From positions 1 to 58,170 of the forward strand of contig NZ_JAJAVB010000014.1 of assembly GCF_020615385.1 (NCBI RefSeq): a stretch of 58,170 bases of DNA. Direction: 5' to 3'. The stretch comes from Jiella soli (GTDB lineage Bacteria > Pseudomonadota > Alphaproteobacteria > Rhizobiales > Rhizobiaceae). This document shows, in pieces, positions 45,645 to 54,143 of the stretch; position 1 is the first letter of the stretch, and every line of letters starts with the position of its first letter. The position numbers and the translations under genes were made by a program. The notes beneath the pieces are model-generated. The model did not search any database, had not been told where the DNA came from, and saw nothing but the letters and a program-made list of their open reading frames with translations.

Positions 45645-46046
45645 ATGATCGGACTGGTGCTGGTCACCCATGGACGGCTCGCCGATGAATTCCGCCATGC
45701 GGTGGAGCACGTCGTCGGCCCGCAGGATGCGTTCGAGACGATCTCGATCGGCCCCGAGGACGACATGGAGCAGCGGCGCATCGACATCGTCGAGGCGGTC
45801 GCGCGCGCCGACCGTGGCGCGGGGGTCATCATCCTGACCGACATGTTCGGCGGCACGCCCTCCAATCTCGCAATTTCGGTCATGGACGGCAGCCGCGTCG
45901 ACGTCCTTGCCGGCGTCAACCTGCCGATGCTGATCAAGCTCGCCAGCGTGCGGCAGGAAAAGCCGATGGCCGAGGCGCTGGTCGACGCGCAGGATGCGGG
46001 ACGCAAATACATCAATGTCGCAAGCCGGGTCCTGAGCGGCAAATAG
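45645..46046 (+). CDS. PTS mannose-type EIIA component
   Basis: A 133-residue EIIA(Man)-fold protein with the phospho-acceptor His9 in MIGLVLVTHG and the family core GVIILTDMFGGTPSNLAISVM. With no EIIB/C here it is part of a regulatory, non-transporting PTS that accepts phosphate from HPr. The start at 45645 gives the standard length, although its binding site is weak; longer starts add unconserved residues. It lies between hprK and the HPr gene. Confidence 0.93.
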   Translation: MIGLVLVTHGRLADEFRHAVEHVVGPQDAFETISIGPEDDMEQRRIDIVEAVARADRGAGVIILTDMFGGTPSNLAISVMDGSRVDVLAGVNLPMLIKLASVRQEKPMAEALVDAQDAGRKYINVASRVLSGK

Positions 46047-46229
46047 TCCGCACAGGCCCGCAGCAGCCGTGTGTGACCTTGGGACATGCTGCGGCCGTCC
46101 GCAGCGTGGAGAATCGAACCGAAGTGTGGCCACCGGGTTTCGGGAAAAATCCGGCGCAACAACGAAGAGACAAGCTGAAGGAGCGCTTCCGGTTCACCAC
46201 CCGACGCTTCTGGGGAGGAACGAGAAACC

Positions 46230-46526
46230 ATGTCCGGCGCCAATGGCAGCGATGCCGTTCCGCCGCGAACGCTGACGATCGTCAATCGGCGCGGGCTGCA
46301 TGCCCGGGCGTCGGCACGCTTCGTGCAGACGGTCGAGGCCTTCGATGCGGAGGTGACGATCAAGCGGGACGGCATGACCGTCGGCGGTCTGTCGATCATG
46401 GGCTTGATGATGCTGGCCGCCAGCCAGGGCACCACCATCGAGGTTGCTGCCATTGGGCCGGAGGCCATGGCAGTGCTCGACGCGATCGAGGCGCTCGTCG
46501 CCAACCGCTTCGGCGAGGACGGCTGA
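46230..46526 (+). CDS. ptsH: Phosphocarrier protein HPr
   Basis: A 98-residue HPr with the EI-phosphorylated His24 in RRGLHARASA and the HprK target Ser55 in GGLSIMGLMM. It passes phosphate to EIIA and is the substrate of HprK upstream. Enzyme I is not in the window. GGGAGGAA precedes the ATG at 46230. Unlike many relatives, no ahcY gene follows. Confidence 0.95.
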   Translation: MSGANGSDAVPPRTLTIVNRRGLHARASARFVQTVEAFDAEVTIKRDGMTVGGLSIMGLMMLAASQGTTIEVAAIGPEAMAVLDAIEALVANRFGEDG

Positions 46527-46533
46527 TCTTCCA

Positions 46534-46551
46534 GGCTGATGATGATCAGCC
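46534..46551 (+). terminator. Hairpin after the HPr gene
   Basis: GGCTGAT-GATG-ATCAGCC is a perfect 7-bp hairpin 8 bp after the stop. A second small stem CTTCT-TATG-AGAAG follows at 46563-46576. No long T-run, so termination strength is uncertain. Confidence 0.4.
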
Positions 46552-46758
46552 CACCAGATATTCTTCTTATGAGAAGTAAAATCAGGATTCTACTGTTATA
46601 GCGTGAGATCAACTCGCCGTGATCAAGCTGCGGACAAGCCTAGTGCGAGAGTGTCGATCTGCGGCGACGAGGATCATGGACCATGTTCGTGGAAACCGCG
46701 TCGCTTCGATGCGAAATTCGAAAGCGAGAAACGCGAAGGCGAACGACCGAGGATCGAC

Positions 46759-47109
46759 ATGGCGCCCCCAAACCGCGAGACCATTCCCAACGAAGCGACC
46801 TGTCCGGTTCCCCTGGAAGTTCTCGCGCTCCTCTTGCGCTCGGAAGAGCGCGTGCGGGCCGCGCTGATCAGGGAAATCCCGGCGACGGTGAGGGCACGCC
46901 TCGCCTTCTTCTGCTACAACCGCGTTCATCTGCGCCCGCTCGCCTTCCGGATCGCGCTCCTGTGCGAACTAAAGGATCTGCGCGTCTTGGCCGGCGCGAA
47001 GGGCGATCTGGTCTATCAGCAGGCGACCGAATACGGCATCTTCGAGGATGCCGAGCTTGCAAGCCCGCGCCACAAGGGGATCACCCTCGCCAAGACGGCG
47101 ACCGGCTGA
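46759..47109 (+). CDS. Hypothetical protein
   Basis: A 116-residue soluble protein beginning MAPPNRETIPNE, with a helical, Arg/Leu-rich middle (LEVLALLLRSEERVRAALIREIPATVR) and three Cys (CPVPLEV, FFCYNR, LLCELKD). GAGGA sits five bases before the ATG at 46759. I do not recognise the family. It is separated from HPr by about 230 bp and faces the DUF1178 gene. Confidence 0.55.
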   Translation: MAPPNRETIPNEATCPVPLEVLALLLRSEERVRAALIREIPATVRARLAFFCYNRVHLRPLAFRIALLCELKDLRVLAGAKGDLVYQQATEYGIFEDAELASPRHKGITLAKTATG

Positions 47110-47279
47110 GGAAGCGCCCTCGTCCGAGGCGGCTCCACGGGAACCGCCTCATCCGCTACGGGCAACGGTTCGCGATGTGCTCGCAGGACGGCTAGCGGAT
47201 TCCTCCAGACTACCGCCCGGCGCAAACGCGCAGGGTCGCGGGGTGGACAGGGCAGAGCCGGCATACGGGCCGGACCGTA

Positions 47280-47777
47280 TCAGTTCTTATCTTCCGGCAG
47301 CGGCGGCAAGGGCATGGCGGTGATGCCCTCGTTCAGCAGCTCCTTCACCTCGTTTGGAGCAGCCTCCCCGTAGATCTGGCGCGCTTCGGTCTCGCCATAG
47401 TGGATCCGCCGCGCCTCCTCGGCGAATTTCGGCCCGACATAATCCGCCTTCGACCGAACCTCGCGCGCCAGCGCCTGCAGCCGGGCGAAGGCCTTGGCGA
47501 GTTCGGGATGCGGCGGCTCGGCATTGGCGAAGGAGGTGCCCGGCGGCGGCGCGGCCACCTCCGTCCCCGCCGCGGGCGCGATCTCCGCGGGCGTCGGACC
47601 GTCTCGTTTGGTGCCGGAAACAGCCGGTCGCATCAGCGCCTTGCCGACCTTGTCGGAACCGCAGACGGGGCAGGCAACGAGGCCTCGCGCGATCTGCGCC
47701 TCGAAATCCTCGTTCGAACGGAACCATCCGTCGAAATCGTGCCGGTCCGGCCGGCATCGGAGTGCAAAGCGGATCAC
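47280..47777 (-). CDS. DUF1178-family protein
   Basis: A 165-residue protein with an N-terminal zinc-ribbon-like part (MIRFALRCRPDRHDFDGWF and ACPVCGSDKVGKALM) and a C-terminal helical part containing DYVGPKFAEEARRIHYGE, the DUF1178 signature. It overlaps the nitrilase gene by 4 bp and is part of a grxC-nitrilase-DUF1178 operon common in alphaproteobacteria. Function unknown; the CxxC pair may bind zinc. Confidence 0.9.
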   Translation of the reverse strand: MIRFALRCRPDRHDFDGWFRSNEDFEAQIARGLVACPVCGSDKVGKALMRPAVSGTKRDGPTPAEIAPAAGTEVAAPPPGTSFANAEPPHPELAKAFARLQALAREVRSKADYVGPKFAEEARRIHYGETEARQIYGEAAPNEVKELLNEGITAMPLPPLPEDKN

Positions 47778-48658
47778 TCGGCGGCCTCCAAGGAACCGGT
47801 GACCGAAATCGGCTCGGCGCCGGCGCCGACCGCGAAGGGCCGCGCATTCTTCAGGTTCGGGATCTTGGCGCGGGCCGCCGCCGCCTCCGCCGTGTCGATC
47901 GTCGCGAGTGCCACTCCCGGCTCGTTGCCGGCGATTTCGGCGAGGATGCGACCCCAGGGATCAACGATCAGCGAATGGCCGAAGGTCTCGCGGCCATCGT
48001 CATGGCGGCCGCCTTGCGCGGCCGCGATCATGTAGGCGCCGTTCTCGATCGCCCGGGCGCGCAGGAGGACGTGCCAGTGCGCCTCGCCGGTCTGGCGGGT
48101 GAAGGCGGCGGGCGCCGTCAGGACCTCGGCGCCGGCGATCGCTTCCTCGCGGTAGAGATGCGGAAAGCGCATGTCGTAGCAGATCGAGAAGCCGAGACGG
48201 ACCTTGCCGTCCGCGAAGCCGAGATCGGCGAGCACCGCACGGTCGCCGGGCCTGTAGGTCCGCGATTCCCGCCAGCTCTCGCCATTGTCGAGATCGACGT
48301 CGAACATGTGGATCTTGTCGTAGAAGGCGACACGTTCGCCGTCCGGGCCGAACAGCAACGCCCGGTTCGCCACCCTGCCGTCATCCAGCGGGATCGCCGT
48401 CGAGCCGACATGCACGAAGATCCTGTGGCGGGCGGCAAGACGCTTGGCCGTCCCGGCAATCAGGTCTTCGGCCTCGGGAGCCAAGCGACGCATCAGCTCG
48501 GTGCGGTCGCGCTGGATCATGCCGGTCATCTCCGGCGACTGGACGTAGCTCGCTCCCTTCGCCACGGCATCTTCCACCAGCGCTTCGAAGGACGCCGCGT
48601 TGTCGCTGGGCTCGAGGCCCGAGCGCATCTGCAGGACGGCGGCGCGAATGGTGGTCAT
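47774..48658 (-). CDS. Nitrilase-superfamily carbon-nitrogen hydrolase
   Basis: A 294-residue amidase with the Glu-Lys-Cys triad: Glu43 in QSPEMTG, Lys in FYDKIHMFDVD, Cys in FSICYDMRFP. The pattern is closest to the Nit1 branch, whose members hydrolyse deaminated glutathione, a side product of transaminases. Its position next to glutaredoxin supports a glutathione link. It starts at the ATG 48658. Confidence 0.88.
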   Translation of the reverse strand: MTTIRAAVLQMRSGLEPSDNAASFEALVEDAVAKGASYVQSPEMTGMIQRDRTELMRRLAPEAEDLIAGTAKRLAARHRIFVHVGSTAIPLDDGRVANRALLFGPDGERVAFYDKIHMFDVDLDNGESWRESRTYRPGDRAVLADLGFADGKVRLGFSICYDMRFPHLYREEAIAGAEVLTAPAAFTRQTGEAHWHVLLRARAIENGAYMIAAAQGGRHDDGRETFGHSLIVDPWGRILAEIAGNEPGVALATIDTAEAAAARAKIPNLKNARPFAVGAGAEPISVTGSLEAAE

Positions 48659-48682
48659 CGAAAGGCTCCGTCGGTTGGGCGG

Positions 48683-48940
48683 TCAGGCGGCAAGCAGGGG
48701 GTCGAGCTTGCCGACGCGATCGAGCGCGAAGAGTTCGTCGCAGCCGCCGACATGCGTCGTGCCGACGAAGATCTGCGGGAAGGTCGCGCCGCCATTCGCC
48801 CGCTGGCGCATTTCCTGGCGCAGTTCCGGCGAGGACGTGGCGTCCTTCTCGTCATAGGCGACGCCCTTCTTCTCGAGAAGCTGCTTGGCCCGCGCACAAT
48901 AGCCGCAGAACTGACGGGTGTAGATGGTCACGTCCGCCAT
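48683..48940 (-). CDS. grxC: Glutaredoxin 3
   Basis: An 85-residue dithiol glutaredoxin with the redox site Cys12-Gly-Tyr-Cys15 (CGYC instead of the usual CPYC), the cis-Pro TFPQIFV and the GG motif HVGGCDEL that binds glutathione. It reduces disulfides and mixed disulfides. First of the grxC-nitrilase-DUF1178 run; 48 bp downstream of comF on the same strand. Confidence 0.95.
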   Translation of the reverse strand: MADVTIYTRQFCGYCARAKQLLEKKGVAYDEKDATSSPELRQEMRQRANGGATFPQIFVGTTHVGGCDELFALDRVGKLDPLLAA

Positions 48941-48988
48941 GGATCGATCCCCGAATGATTTTCCGTGAACAGGACAGGGGATATGGCC

Positions 48989-49738
48989 TCAGTCGGCGCC
49001 GGCCGCAACCCTCGCGAAGGTCAGGAGATCCACGTCCCTGGCGCCGGCGCGCTTCAGCGCCCGCGTCGCACTCGCGGCGGTAGCGCCGGTCGTGTAGACG
49101 TCGTCGATCAGCAGCACGCGGCGACCCTCGATCTCGAACCGCCTCTGCTCGAGGACGCGGAACGCGCCGCGCACGTTCTCCTGGCGCTGCCGGGGACCGA
49201 GGCCGACCTGCGAATCCGTCGCCTTGATGCGCTTCAGCGCCAGCGGGGCGAAGGGCACGCCGGCCTCCCGCGCGACCCAGCGACCGAGTTCGGCAGACTG
49301 GTTGAAGCGCCGGCGCCAAAGCCGCCCGGCATGCAACGGCACGGGAACCACGACATCGGCATCTGGAAGAAGCTCGGTCCCGGCCCGCCGCATCCAGCCC
49401 GCCATCAGCGGCACCAGATCGGTGCGGTCGCCGTATTTGAGCGAGGTGACGAAGCGGCCCGCGAGCCCCTGATAAAGGACTGCGGCGCGCATCCGCGCGA
49501 AGGGGGGCGGCTCGGCGATCGCCTCGGCCGAGAGGAAGCCCTTGCCGAGATCGTAGGAGAACGGCAGGCAGAGGACCTCGCAGAAGGGACGCTCGATGAA
49601 GCGCAGGCCCGACCAGCAGTCGGGGCACACCGTGCCGGCGCGGCTGATCGCCGTCTGGCATCCCGGACAGACCGGCGGAAAGAAGAAGCGTCCGATCGAG
49701 CCGGCGATCGTGGCGGTACCGCGCTTGAAGATGCGCAT
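48989..49738 (-). CDS. comF: ComF-family phosphoribosyltransferase-like protein
   Basis: A 249-residue ComF/GntX-type protein. An N-terminal double zinc finger (CPGCQTAISRAGTVCPDC and a nearby Cys pair) is followed by a type I phosphoribosyltransferase fold with the PRPP loop VLLIDDVYTTGATA. In competent bacteria ComF acts in DNA uptake; elsewhere its role is unclear. The ATG at 49738 has GGAAAAGG upstream. Confidence 0.92.
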   Translation of the reverse strand: MRIFKRGTATIAGSIGRFFFPPVCPGCQTAISRAGTVCPDCWSGLRFIERPFCEVLCLPFSYDLGKGFLSAEAIAEPPPFARMRAAVLYQGLAGRFVTSLKYGDRTDLVPLMAGWMRRAGTELLPDADVVVPVPLHAGRLWRRRFNQSAELGRWVAREAGVPFAPLALKRIKATDSQVGLGPRQRQENVRGAFRVLEQRRFEIEGRRVLLIDDVYTTGATAASATRALKRAGARDVDLLTFARVAAGAD

Positions 49739-49932
49739 CGACCTTTTCCATACAGGGCGGCGCTCCCCGCTTCTGTCCACGGGGTCTGTCACCAGGCGGT
49801 CCGCTTCGCCCTTCGGCGGAGACGGACCTTCCTCCTGCCCTTGACGATATCCCAGTGGCGGGCAGCTACAAGCTCCGTGACAGTCAAAAATCGCTGTTCG
49901 CAACGTCGCTGTCCTGGAAGTTAGAGCACCGA

Positions 49933-50829
49933 ATGCCGGCCCCCGCGGATCATATCGTTTTCGACCGATCTCTCCTCGATCGGCGGCGCCTGCGCCAATG
50001 GCGCGCCGGCCGGCTGCGTGAGGCCGATTTCCTCCTGCGGGCGGTGGCGGACGAACTCGCCGAGCGGCTGTCGCTGGTGGAGCGGCGCTTTTCGGTCGCC
50101 GTCGAACTGGGCGGCCACACGGGGACCTTCGCCGAGCGGCTGCGGGCCAGCGGCCAGGCCGACACCGTTGTGCGGATCGAGCGGCTGCCGGAGCTTCTCG
50201 CCGGCGATCCGGCCGCGATCGTCGGCGACGAGGAGGCCCTGCCGCTGGCCGAGGCGAGCGTCGATCTCGTGGTCTCGCCGCTGTCGCTGCAACTCGTCAA
50301 CGACACGCCAGGCGCCCTGATCCAGATCCGCCGCGCGCTGCGGCCGGACGGGCTCTTCCTCTGCGGCTTCCTCGGCGGCGAGACGCTCCACGAACTCCGG
50401 GCGGCGCTTCTTGCCGCGGAGGCCGAGCGTGCCGGCGGCGTTTCGCCGCGGGTCGCGCCCTTCGCCGACATACGCGATGCCGGCGGGCTCCTGCAGCGTG
50501 CGGGCTTCGCCCTGCCGGTGACCGACATCGACCGGATCACCGTTCGCTACGACACCCTATTCGATCTGATGATGGATTTGAGGGCCATGGGCATGGCGAA
50601 CATGCTGGTGCAGCGCTCGCGCCGGCCGGCCGCCAAGGGCCTCTTCCTGCGGGCGGCGGAACTTTACGCCGAGCGCTTCCGCGATCCGGACGGGAGGGTG
50701 CGCGCCACATTCGACATCGTCTATCTCTCCGGCTGGCGCCCGCATGACAGCCAGCAGAAGCCGCTGCGGCCCGGTAGCGGCAAGGCGAGCCTGGCGGACG
50801 CGCTGAAGGACCGCTCCGGCGACTATTGA
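49933..50829 (+). CDS. BioC/NDUFAF5-like SAM-dependent methyltransferase
   Basis: A 298-residue class I methyltransferase. It has HIVFDRSLLDRRRLRQWRAG, motif I region FSVAVELGGHTGTFAERL, VDLVVSPLSLQLVNDTPGAL and RRALRPDGLFLCGFLGGETLHEL, the pattern of NDUFAF5-type proteins related to BioC. Mitochondrial NDUFAF5 hydroxylates a complex I subunit; bacterial function is unsettled. Motif I lacks the usual Gly-x-Gly spacing, so cofactor use needs testing. Divergent from comF. Confidence 0.85.
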   Translation: MPAPADHIVFDRSLLDRRRLRQWRAGRLREADFLLRAVADELAERLSLVERRFSVAVELGGHTGTFAERLRASGQADTVVRIERLPELLAGDPAAIVGDEEALPLAEASVDLVVSPLSLQLVNDTPGALIQIRRALRPDGLFLCGFLGGETLHELRAALLAAEAERAGGVSPRVAPFADIRDAGGLLQRAGFALPVTDIDRITVRYDTLFDLMMDLRAMGMANMLVQRSRRPAAKGLFLRAAELYAERFRDPDGRVRATFDIVYLSGWRPHDSQQKPLRPGSGKASLADALKDRSGDY

Positions 50830-50887
50830 GCGCCCGCGCGTTCGGGATCAGGCCTCAACGGCACAGCCGGTCCGATCCTTGATGGTA

Positions 50888-51100
50888 TCAGTTCGGCGAG
50901 AAGGCTGCGCTGATCGCGGCGAAGGCGGTCGCCATCGGCTCTTCGAGCGAGCCGAGCGCCGCGACGATTGCCACACCGAGAACCATGGCGATCACCGAAT
51001 ATTCGATCGACGTCGTGCCGCGATCGCAGCGCAGGAATCGGATCCCGGTCGCACGCAGCCGCGACAGGAAGACTTGCTGCGAGGGGGCCGCTGTCAGCAT
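50888..51100 (-). CDS. Flp/Fap-type IVb pilin
   Basis: A 70-residue prepilin. After a basic leader the processing site reads CDRG-TTSIEYSVIAMV: cleavage after Gly28 would leave Glu at +5 and Tyr at +6, the Flp hallmark, followed by a hydrophobic helix and a short C-terminus. Flp pilins are assembled by tad/cpa machinery, which is not present in the window. The ATG at 51100 overlaps the upstream gene by 7 bp. Confidence 0.85.
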   Translation of the reverse strand: MLTAAPSQQVFLSRLRATGIRFLRCDRGTTSIEYSVIAMVLGVAIVAALGSLEEPMATAFAAISAAFSPN

Positions 51101-51411
51101 CGGCCACCGCCGGGACCCCCGGGATAGAAGATGCAGGGCGGCGCCCCGGCCGGCTGCAAGACGCTGCGACTGACCGTGTAGCGGGTCGAAGATCCGATCG
51201 AGCCGGTCGCCATCATGTCGAGAGCCGGACGGTCGCCGGCAAGGAGATAGCCGGCACCGCGATCGACGGCCGGCGCGAGGATCAGCGCCAGGGCCAGACC
51301 CAGCATGCCGAACAGGAGCGTCGCGCGGAACAGGCCGGTCCCGATCTCGGACATCGCAACGCCATACGCCCCGGTCTCTTCGGGATGACCATCTGTGTCC
51401 AAGTCGTCCAT
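51094..51411 (-). CDS. Small membrane protein coupled to the Flp pilin
   Basis: A 105-residue protein with an acidic N-terminus (MDDLDTDGHPEETG), one transmembrane helix (LFRATLLFGMLGLALALILA, near residues 27-46) and a C-terminal part with Ser/Thr, then PPCIFYPGGPGGGRC. The start at 51411 follows a G-rich GGGGC. Its end overlaps the pilin start by 7 bp, so the two are translationally coupled. I do not recognise a family; a pilus-associated accessory role is inferred from coupling. Confidence 0.65.
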   Translation of the reverse strand: MDDLDTDGHPEETGAYGVAMSEIGTGLFRATLLFGMLGLALALILAPAVDRGAGYLLAGDRPALDMMATGSIGSSTRYTVSRSVLQPAGAPPCIFYPGGPGGGRC

Positions 51412-51621
51412 ATTGCCCCGCCCGCCACGCTTCCTGCACTGTTGCAGAAAAAGCTGAAGGAAGCGTTGCAAGGGCGCGGCCGGCTTAACCCGTCGGCAAG
51501 ACATCCCGGTGACCTTCAGGAGCTCCGCCGAACCCGTTCGAGCCAATCTTCTGCTCGCGAGTGTCTTGCGAGGTGGTCCTGCACAAGGGCCTGCCCCCCT
51601 GCCGCCTTGGCGGATCTGCCC

Positions 51622-52050
51622 TCAGCGTCCGCCGGGGAGCAGGAGGTCGATCAGATGCGCGATCAGCGGCGCATCCGCGGGCGGCATCGGATAATCCCTG
51701 AGCGCCGATGCGCGCACCCATTTCAGCCGCTGCCCCTCGCGCGGGGTCGGGGTCCCGGAGAAGCGCCGGCAGACATAGAGCGGCATCAGGAGGTGGAAGT
51801 CGTCATAGCGGTGGCTGGCGAAGGTCAGCGGCGCGAGGCACGGCGCCTGCGTCACCACGCCGAGTTCCTCACGAAGCTCGCGGATCAGCGCATCCTCGGG
51901 CGTCTCGCCCGGCTCCAGCTTGCCGCCCGGAAACTCCCAGAGACCGGCCAGGGCCTTACCCTCCGGCCGCTCCGCGATGAGGATCCGGCCGTCGGCGTCG
52001 ATCAGCGCGCAGGCGACGACGAGGAGCAGCCGCAGCTCGCCGCCGCTCAT
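51622..52050 (-). CDS. mutT: MutT-type (8-oxo-)dGTP diphosphatase
   Basis: A 142-residue Nudix hydrolase with a perfect Nudix box GGKLEPGETPEDALIRELREELG (positions about 42-64) in the MutT arrangement (ILIAERPEGKALAGLWEFPGG). It removes oxidised dGTP before it enters DNA. It overlaps the GNAT gene by 4 bp (ATGA) in an argJ-GNAT-mutT operon. Confidence 0.93.
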   Translation of the reverse strand: MSGGELRLLLVVACALIDADGRILIAERPEGKALAGLWEFPGGKLEPGETPEDALIRELREELGVVTQAPCLAPLTFASHRYDDFHLLMPLYVCRRFSGTPTPREGQRLKWVRASALRDYPMPPADAPLIAHLIDLLLPGGR

Positions 52051-52835
52051 CGCATTTCGCCCGGCGGCGCGCGGTAGACGTAGCGATAGGCCTCCTTGAA
52101 GCCGAGCGCGCCATAGAGCGCCAGTCCCGCCGCATTGTCCGCCTCGACCTGCACCCAGGCGGTCTTGGCGCCCTTGTGGGCGGTGTATCGCAGTGCGGTG
52201 CGCACGAGATCCTTGCCGGTGCCCCGCCGTCTCTCCCCGTCGATGACCGCGACGTCGAGCAGTCCGGCGAGATCGTTGTCGTAGATCGCCAGCGCCACGG
52301 CGACGGCCTCTCCGGCGGCGTTCTCGCGGATGAACAGGCCGGTCGGCGGCCGGATCGACTGCAGGATCTCGGTGAGCCCGGCGCGCAGGCTGGCCGGACG
52401 ATCATGCACCCTCAGGCTCGACGCGACATAGCGGGCGACGTCGCGGATCGGAATCCGGTCGACAGTCCCGGCGAGATCGAGCTCGGCGAGGGAGGCGGTC
52501 ATCACCAGCGACTCGTCGAAGGCGGGCCAGCCCTCGCCATCGAGATAGGCGACGAGTTCGGGCGGGGCGAGCGGCGACTGGCGCACGATGATCGAGCGGC
52601 CGTATTCGGCGAAGGTGCGCCGGGCGCGCACGATCCGCGCCGGGATGTCCGAGTTGTCGGAGGGGTCCAGCGGATTGACGGAGTTCAGCCGCTTGCCCGG
52701 AAAGGAGCGCGTGAGGCGCACCGCCCAGGTGCCGTCGAAGGCGGTCGACGTCGCGGGCCAGGCGCGGAAGCCGGCCGCTTCGAGCCGCCGCACGACCGCC
52801 AGCTGCCGCAGCCGTTCAGCTTCGGTAATCGCCAT
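52047..52835 (-). CDS. GNAT-family N-acetyltransferase
   Basis: A 262-residue protein with a C-terminal GNAT domain (about 160-255): [39 protein letters not shown] (motif A acetyl-CoA loop RRRGTGKDL) and [21 protein letters not shown]. The N-terminal half (residues 1-150) is a second, degenerate GNAT-like unit. The ATG at 52835 overlaps argJ by 20 bp; a start four codons earlier is possible. The substrate is unknown; context hints at amino-acid metabolism. Confidence 0.85.
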   Translation of the reverse strand: MAITEAERLRQLAVVRRLEAAGFRAWPATSTAFDGTWAVRLTRSFPGKRLNSVNPLDPSDNSDIPARIVRARRTFAEYGRSIIVRQSPLAPPELVAYLDGEGWPAFDESLVMTASLAELDLAGTVDRIPIRDVARYVASSLRVHDRPASLRAGLTEILQSIRPPTGLFIRENAAGEAVAVALAIYDNDLAGLLDVAVIDGERRRGTGKDLVRTALRYTAHKGAKTAWVQVEADNAAGLALYGALGFKEAYRYVYRAPPGEMR

Positions 52836-54057
52836 TGATCGCGACATACTCCTTGGTGAGGTCGCAGCTGTAAACGGTCCAGCGGCCATCGCCGAGACCG
52901 AGCTCGACCCGGATCGCGATCTCCGGCCGGCGCATAGCCGCCGAGACCGCTTCCTCCGAATAGGCGGGGTCGCGCTCGCCGTCGACGGCGACGCGGATGC
53001 CGCCGAAATGGATCGCCAGACGGTCCCGGTCGGCCTCTTCACCCGCCTTGCCGACGGCCATGACGACGCGGCCCCAATTGGCGTCCTCGCCGGCGACCGC
53101 CGTCTTGACCAGAGGCGAGTTGGCGATCGAGAGCGCGATGCGCTTGGCCGCCGCGTCGCTGACCGCGCCCTCCACGGTGACCTGGATTTCCTTGCGGGCG
53201 CCCTCGCCGTCCCTCGCTACTTGCCGGGCGAGGTCGAGCAGGAGGTCGCCGAGCGCGGACCTGAAGCCGGCAAGGCGCGGATCGGCCGCGTCCTCGCTGG
53301 CCGGGCAGCCACGCTGCGCCGCCGCGCCCGTCGCGAACAGGAGCAGCGTATCGGAGGTCGAGGTGTCGCTGTCGACCGTCACCGAATTGAAGCTCGGCGC
53401 AACCGCCTCCTTCAGCATTGCCTGCAGCGCCGGCGCGGCGATCTGCGCATCGGTGGCGACGAAGGAGAGCATGGTCGCCATGTCCGGAGCGATCATGCCG
53501 GCGCCCTTGGCGATGCCGTTGAGCGTCACCGCGACGCCGTCGATCTCCACGGAGCGCGTGGCGAGCTTCGGATAGGTGTCGGTGGTCATGATCGCCTCGG
53601 CGGCCGCATGCCAGCGATCAGGGGCGGCCTCGCGCGCAAGCCCGGCGAGGAGCCCCGAGAAGCGCCCGGCATCGAGCGGCTCGCCGATGACGCCGGTGGA
53701 AGCGAGGAAGACCTCGCCGGCCGCGCTGCCGACGGCCTTGGCCGCGGCCTCGGCGGTCATTGCGGTCGCCTCGCGGCCACGCCGACCGGTGAAGGCGTTG
53801 GCATTGCCGGAATTGACGACGAGCGCCCGCGCGGTCCCGCCCTTCAGGCTCTCGCGGCAGAAGTCGACCGGCGCGGAGGGGCATTTCGACGTCGTGAAGA
53901 CGCCCGCGACCGCGGCGGGCGCGTCGAACACCATCATCAGGACATCCGTCCGGCCCTTGTACTTGATGCCGGCCGCGGCCGTCGCGATCCGCAGGCCCCC
54001 GATCGGCGGAAGTGTCGCGAAGGTGGTGGGAGCCAGGGGCGATACCGGGGCGGTCAT
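52816..54057 (-). CDS. argJ: Bifunctional ornithine acetyltransferase/N-acetylglutamate synthase
   Basis: A 413-residue ArgJ recycling the acetyl group in arginine synthesis. It self-cleaves before the nucleophilic Thr in [16 protein letters not shown] to give two chains; [24 protein letters not shown] and [18 protein letters not shown] are all present. The presence of both GNAT and ArgJ as neighbours is conserved in related genomes. It starts at the ATG 54057. Confidence 0.97.
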   Translation of the reverse strand: MTAPVSPLAPTTFATLPPIGGLRIATAAAGIKYKGRTDVLMMVFDAPAAVAGVFTTSKCPSAPVDFCRESLKGGTARALVVNSGNANAFTGRRGREATAMTAEAAAKAVGSAAGEVFLASTGVIGEPLDAGRFSGLLAGLAREAAPDRWHAAAEAIMTTDTYPKLATRSVEIDGVAVTLNGIAKGAGMIAPDMATMLSFVATDAQIAAPALQAMLKEAVAPSFNSVTVDSDTSTSDTLLLFATGAAAQRGCPASEDAADPRLAGFRSALGDLLLDLARQVARDGEGARKEIQVTVEGAVSDAAAKRIALSIANSPLVKTAVAGEDANWGRVVMAVGKAGEEADRDRLAIHFGGIRVAVDGERDPAYSEEAVSAAMRRPEIAIRVELGLGDGRWTVYSCDLTKEYVAINGDYRS

Positions 54058-54143
54058 GACGGGTCCTGAAAGAGGCGGGCGGGAGCGGATCGGCCGCGCG
54101 AAGATCGCCCCCGCGCGGCCTTGCTATCGTTCGGTCTGCGCGA

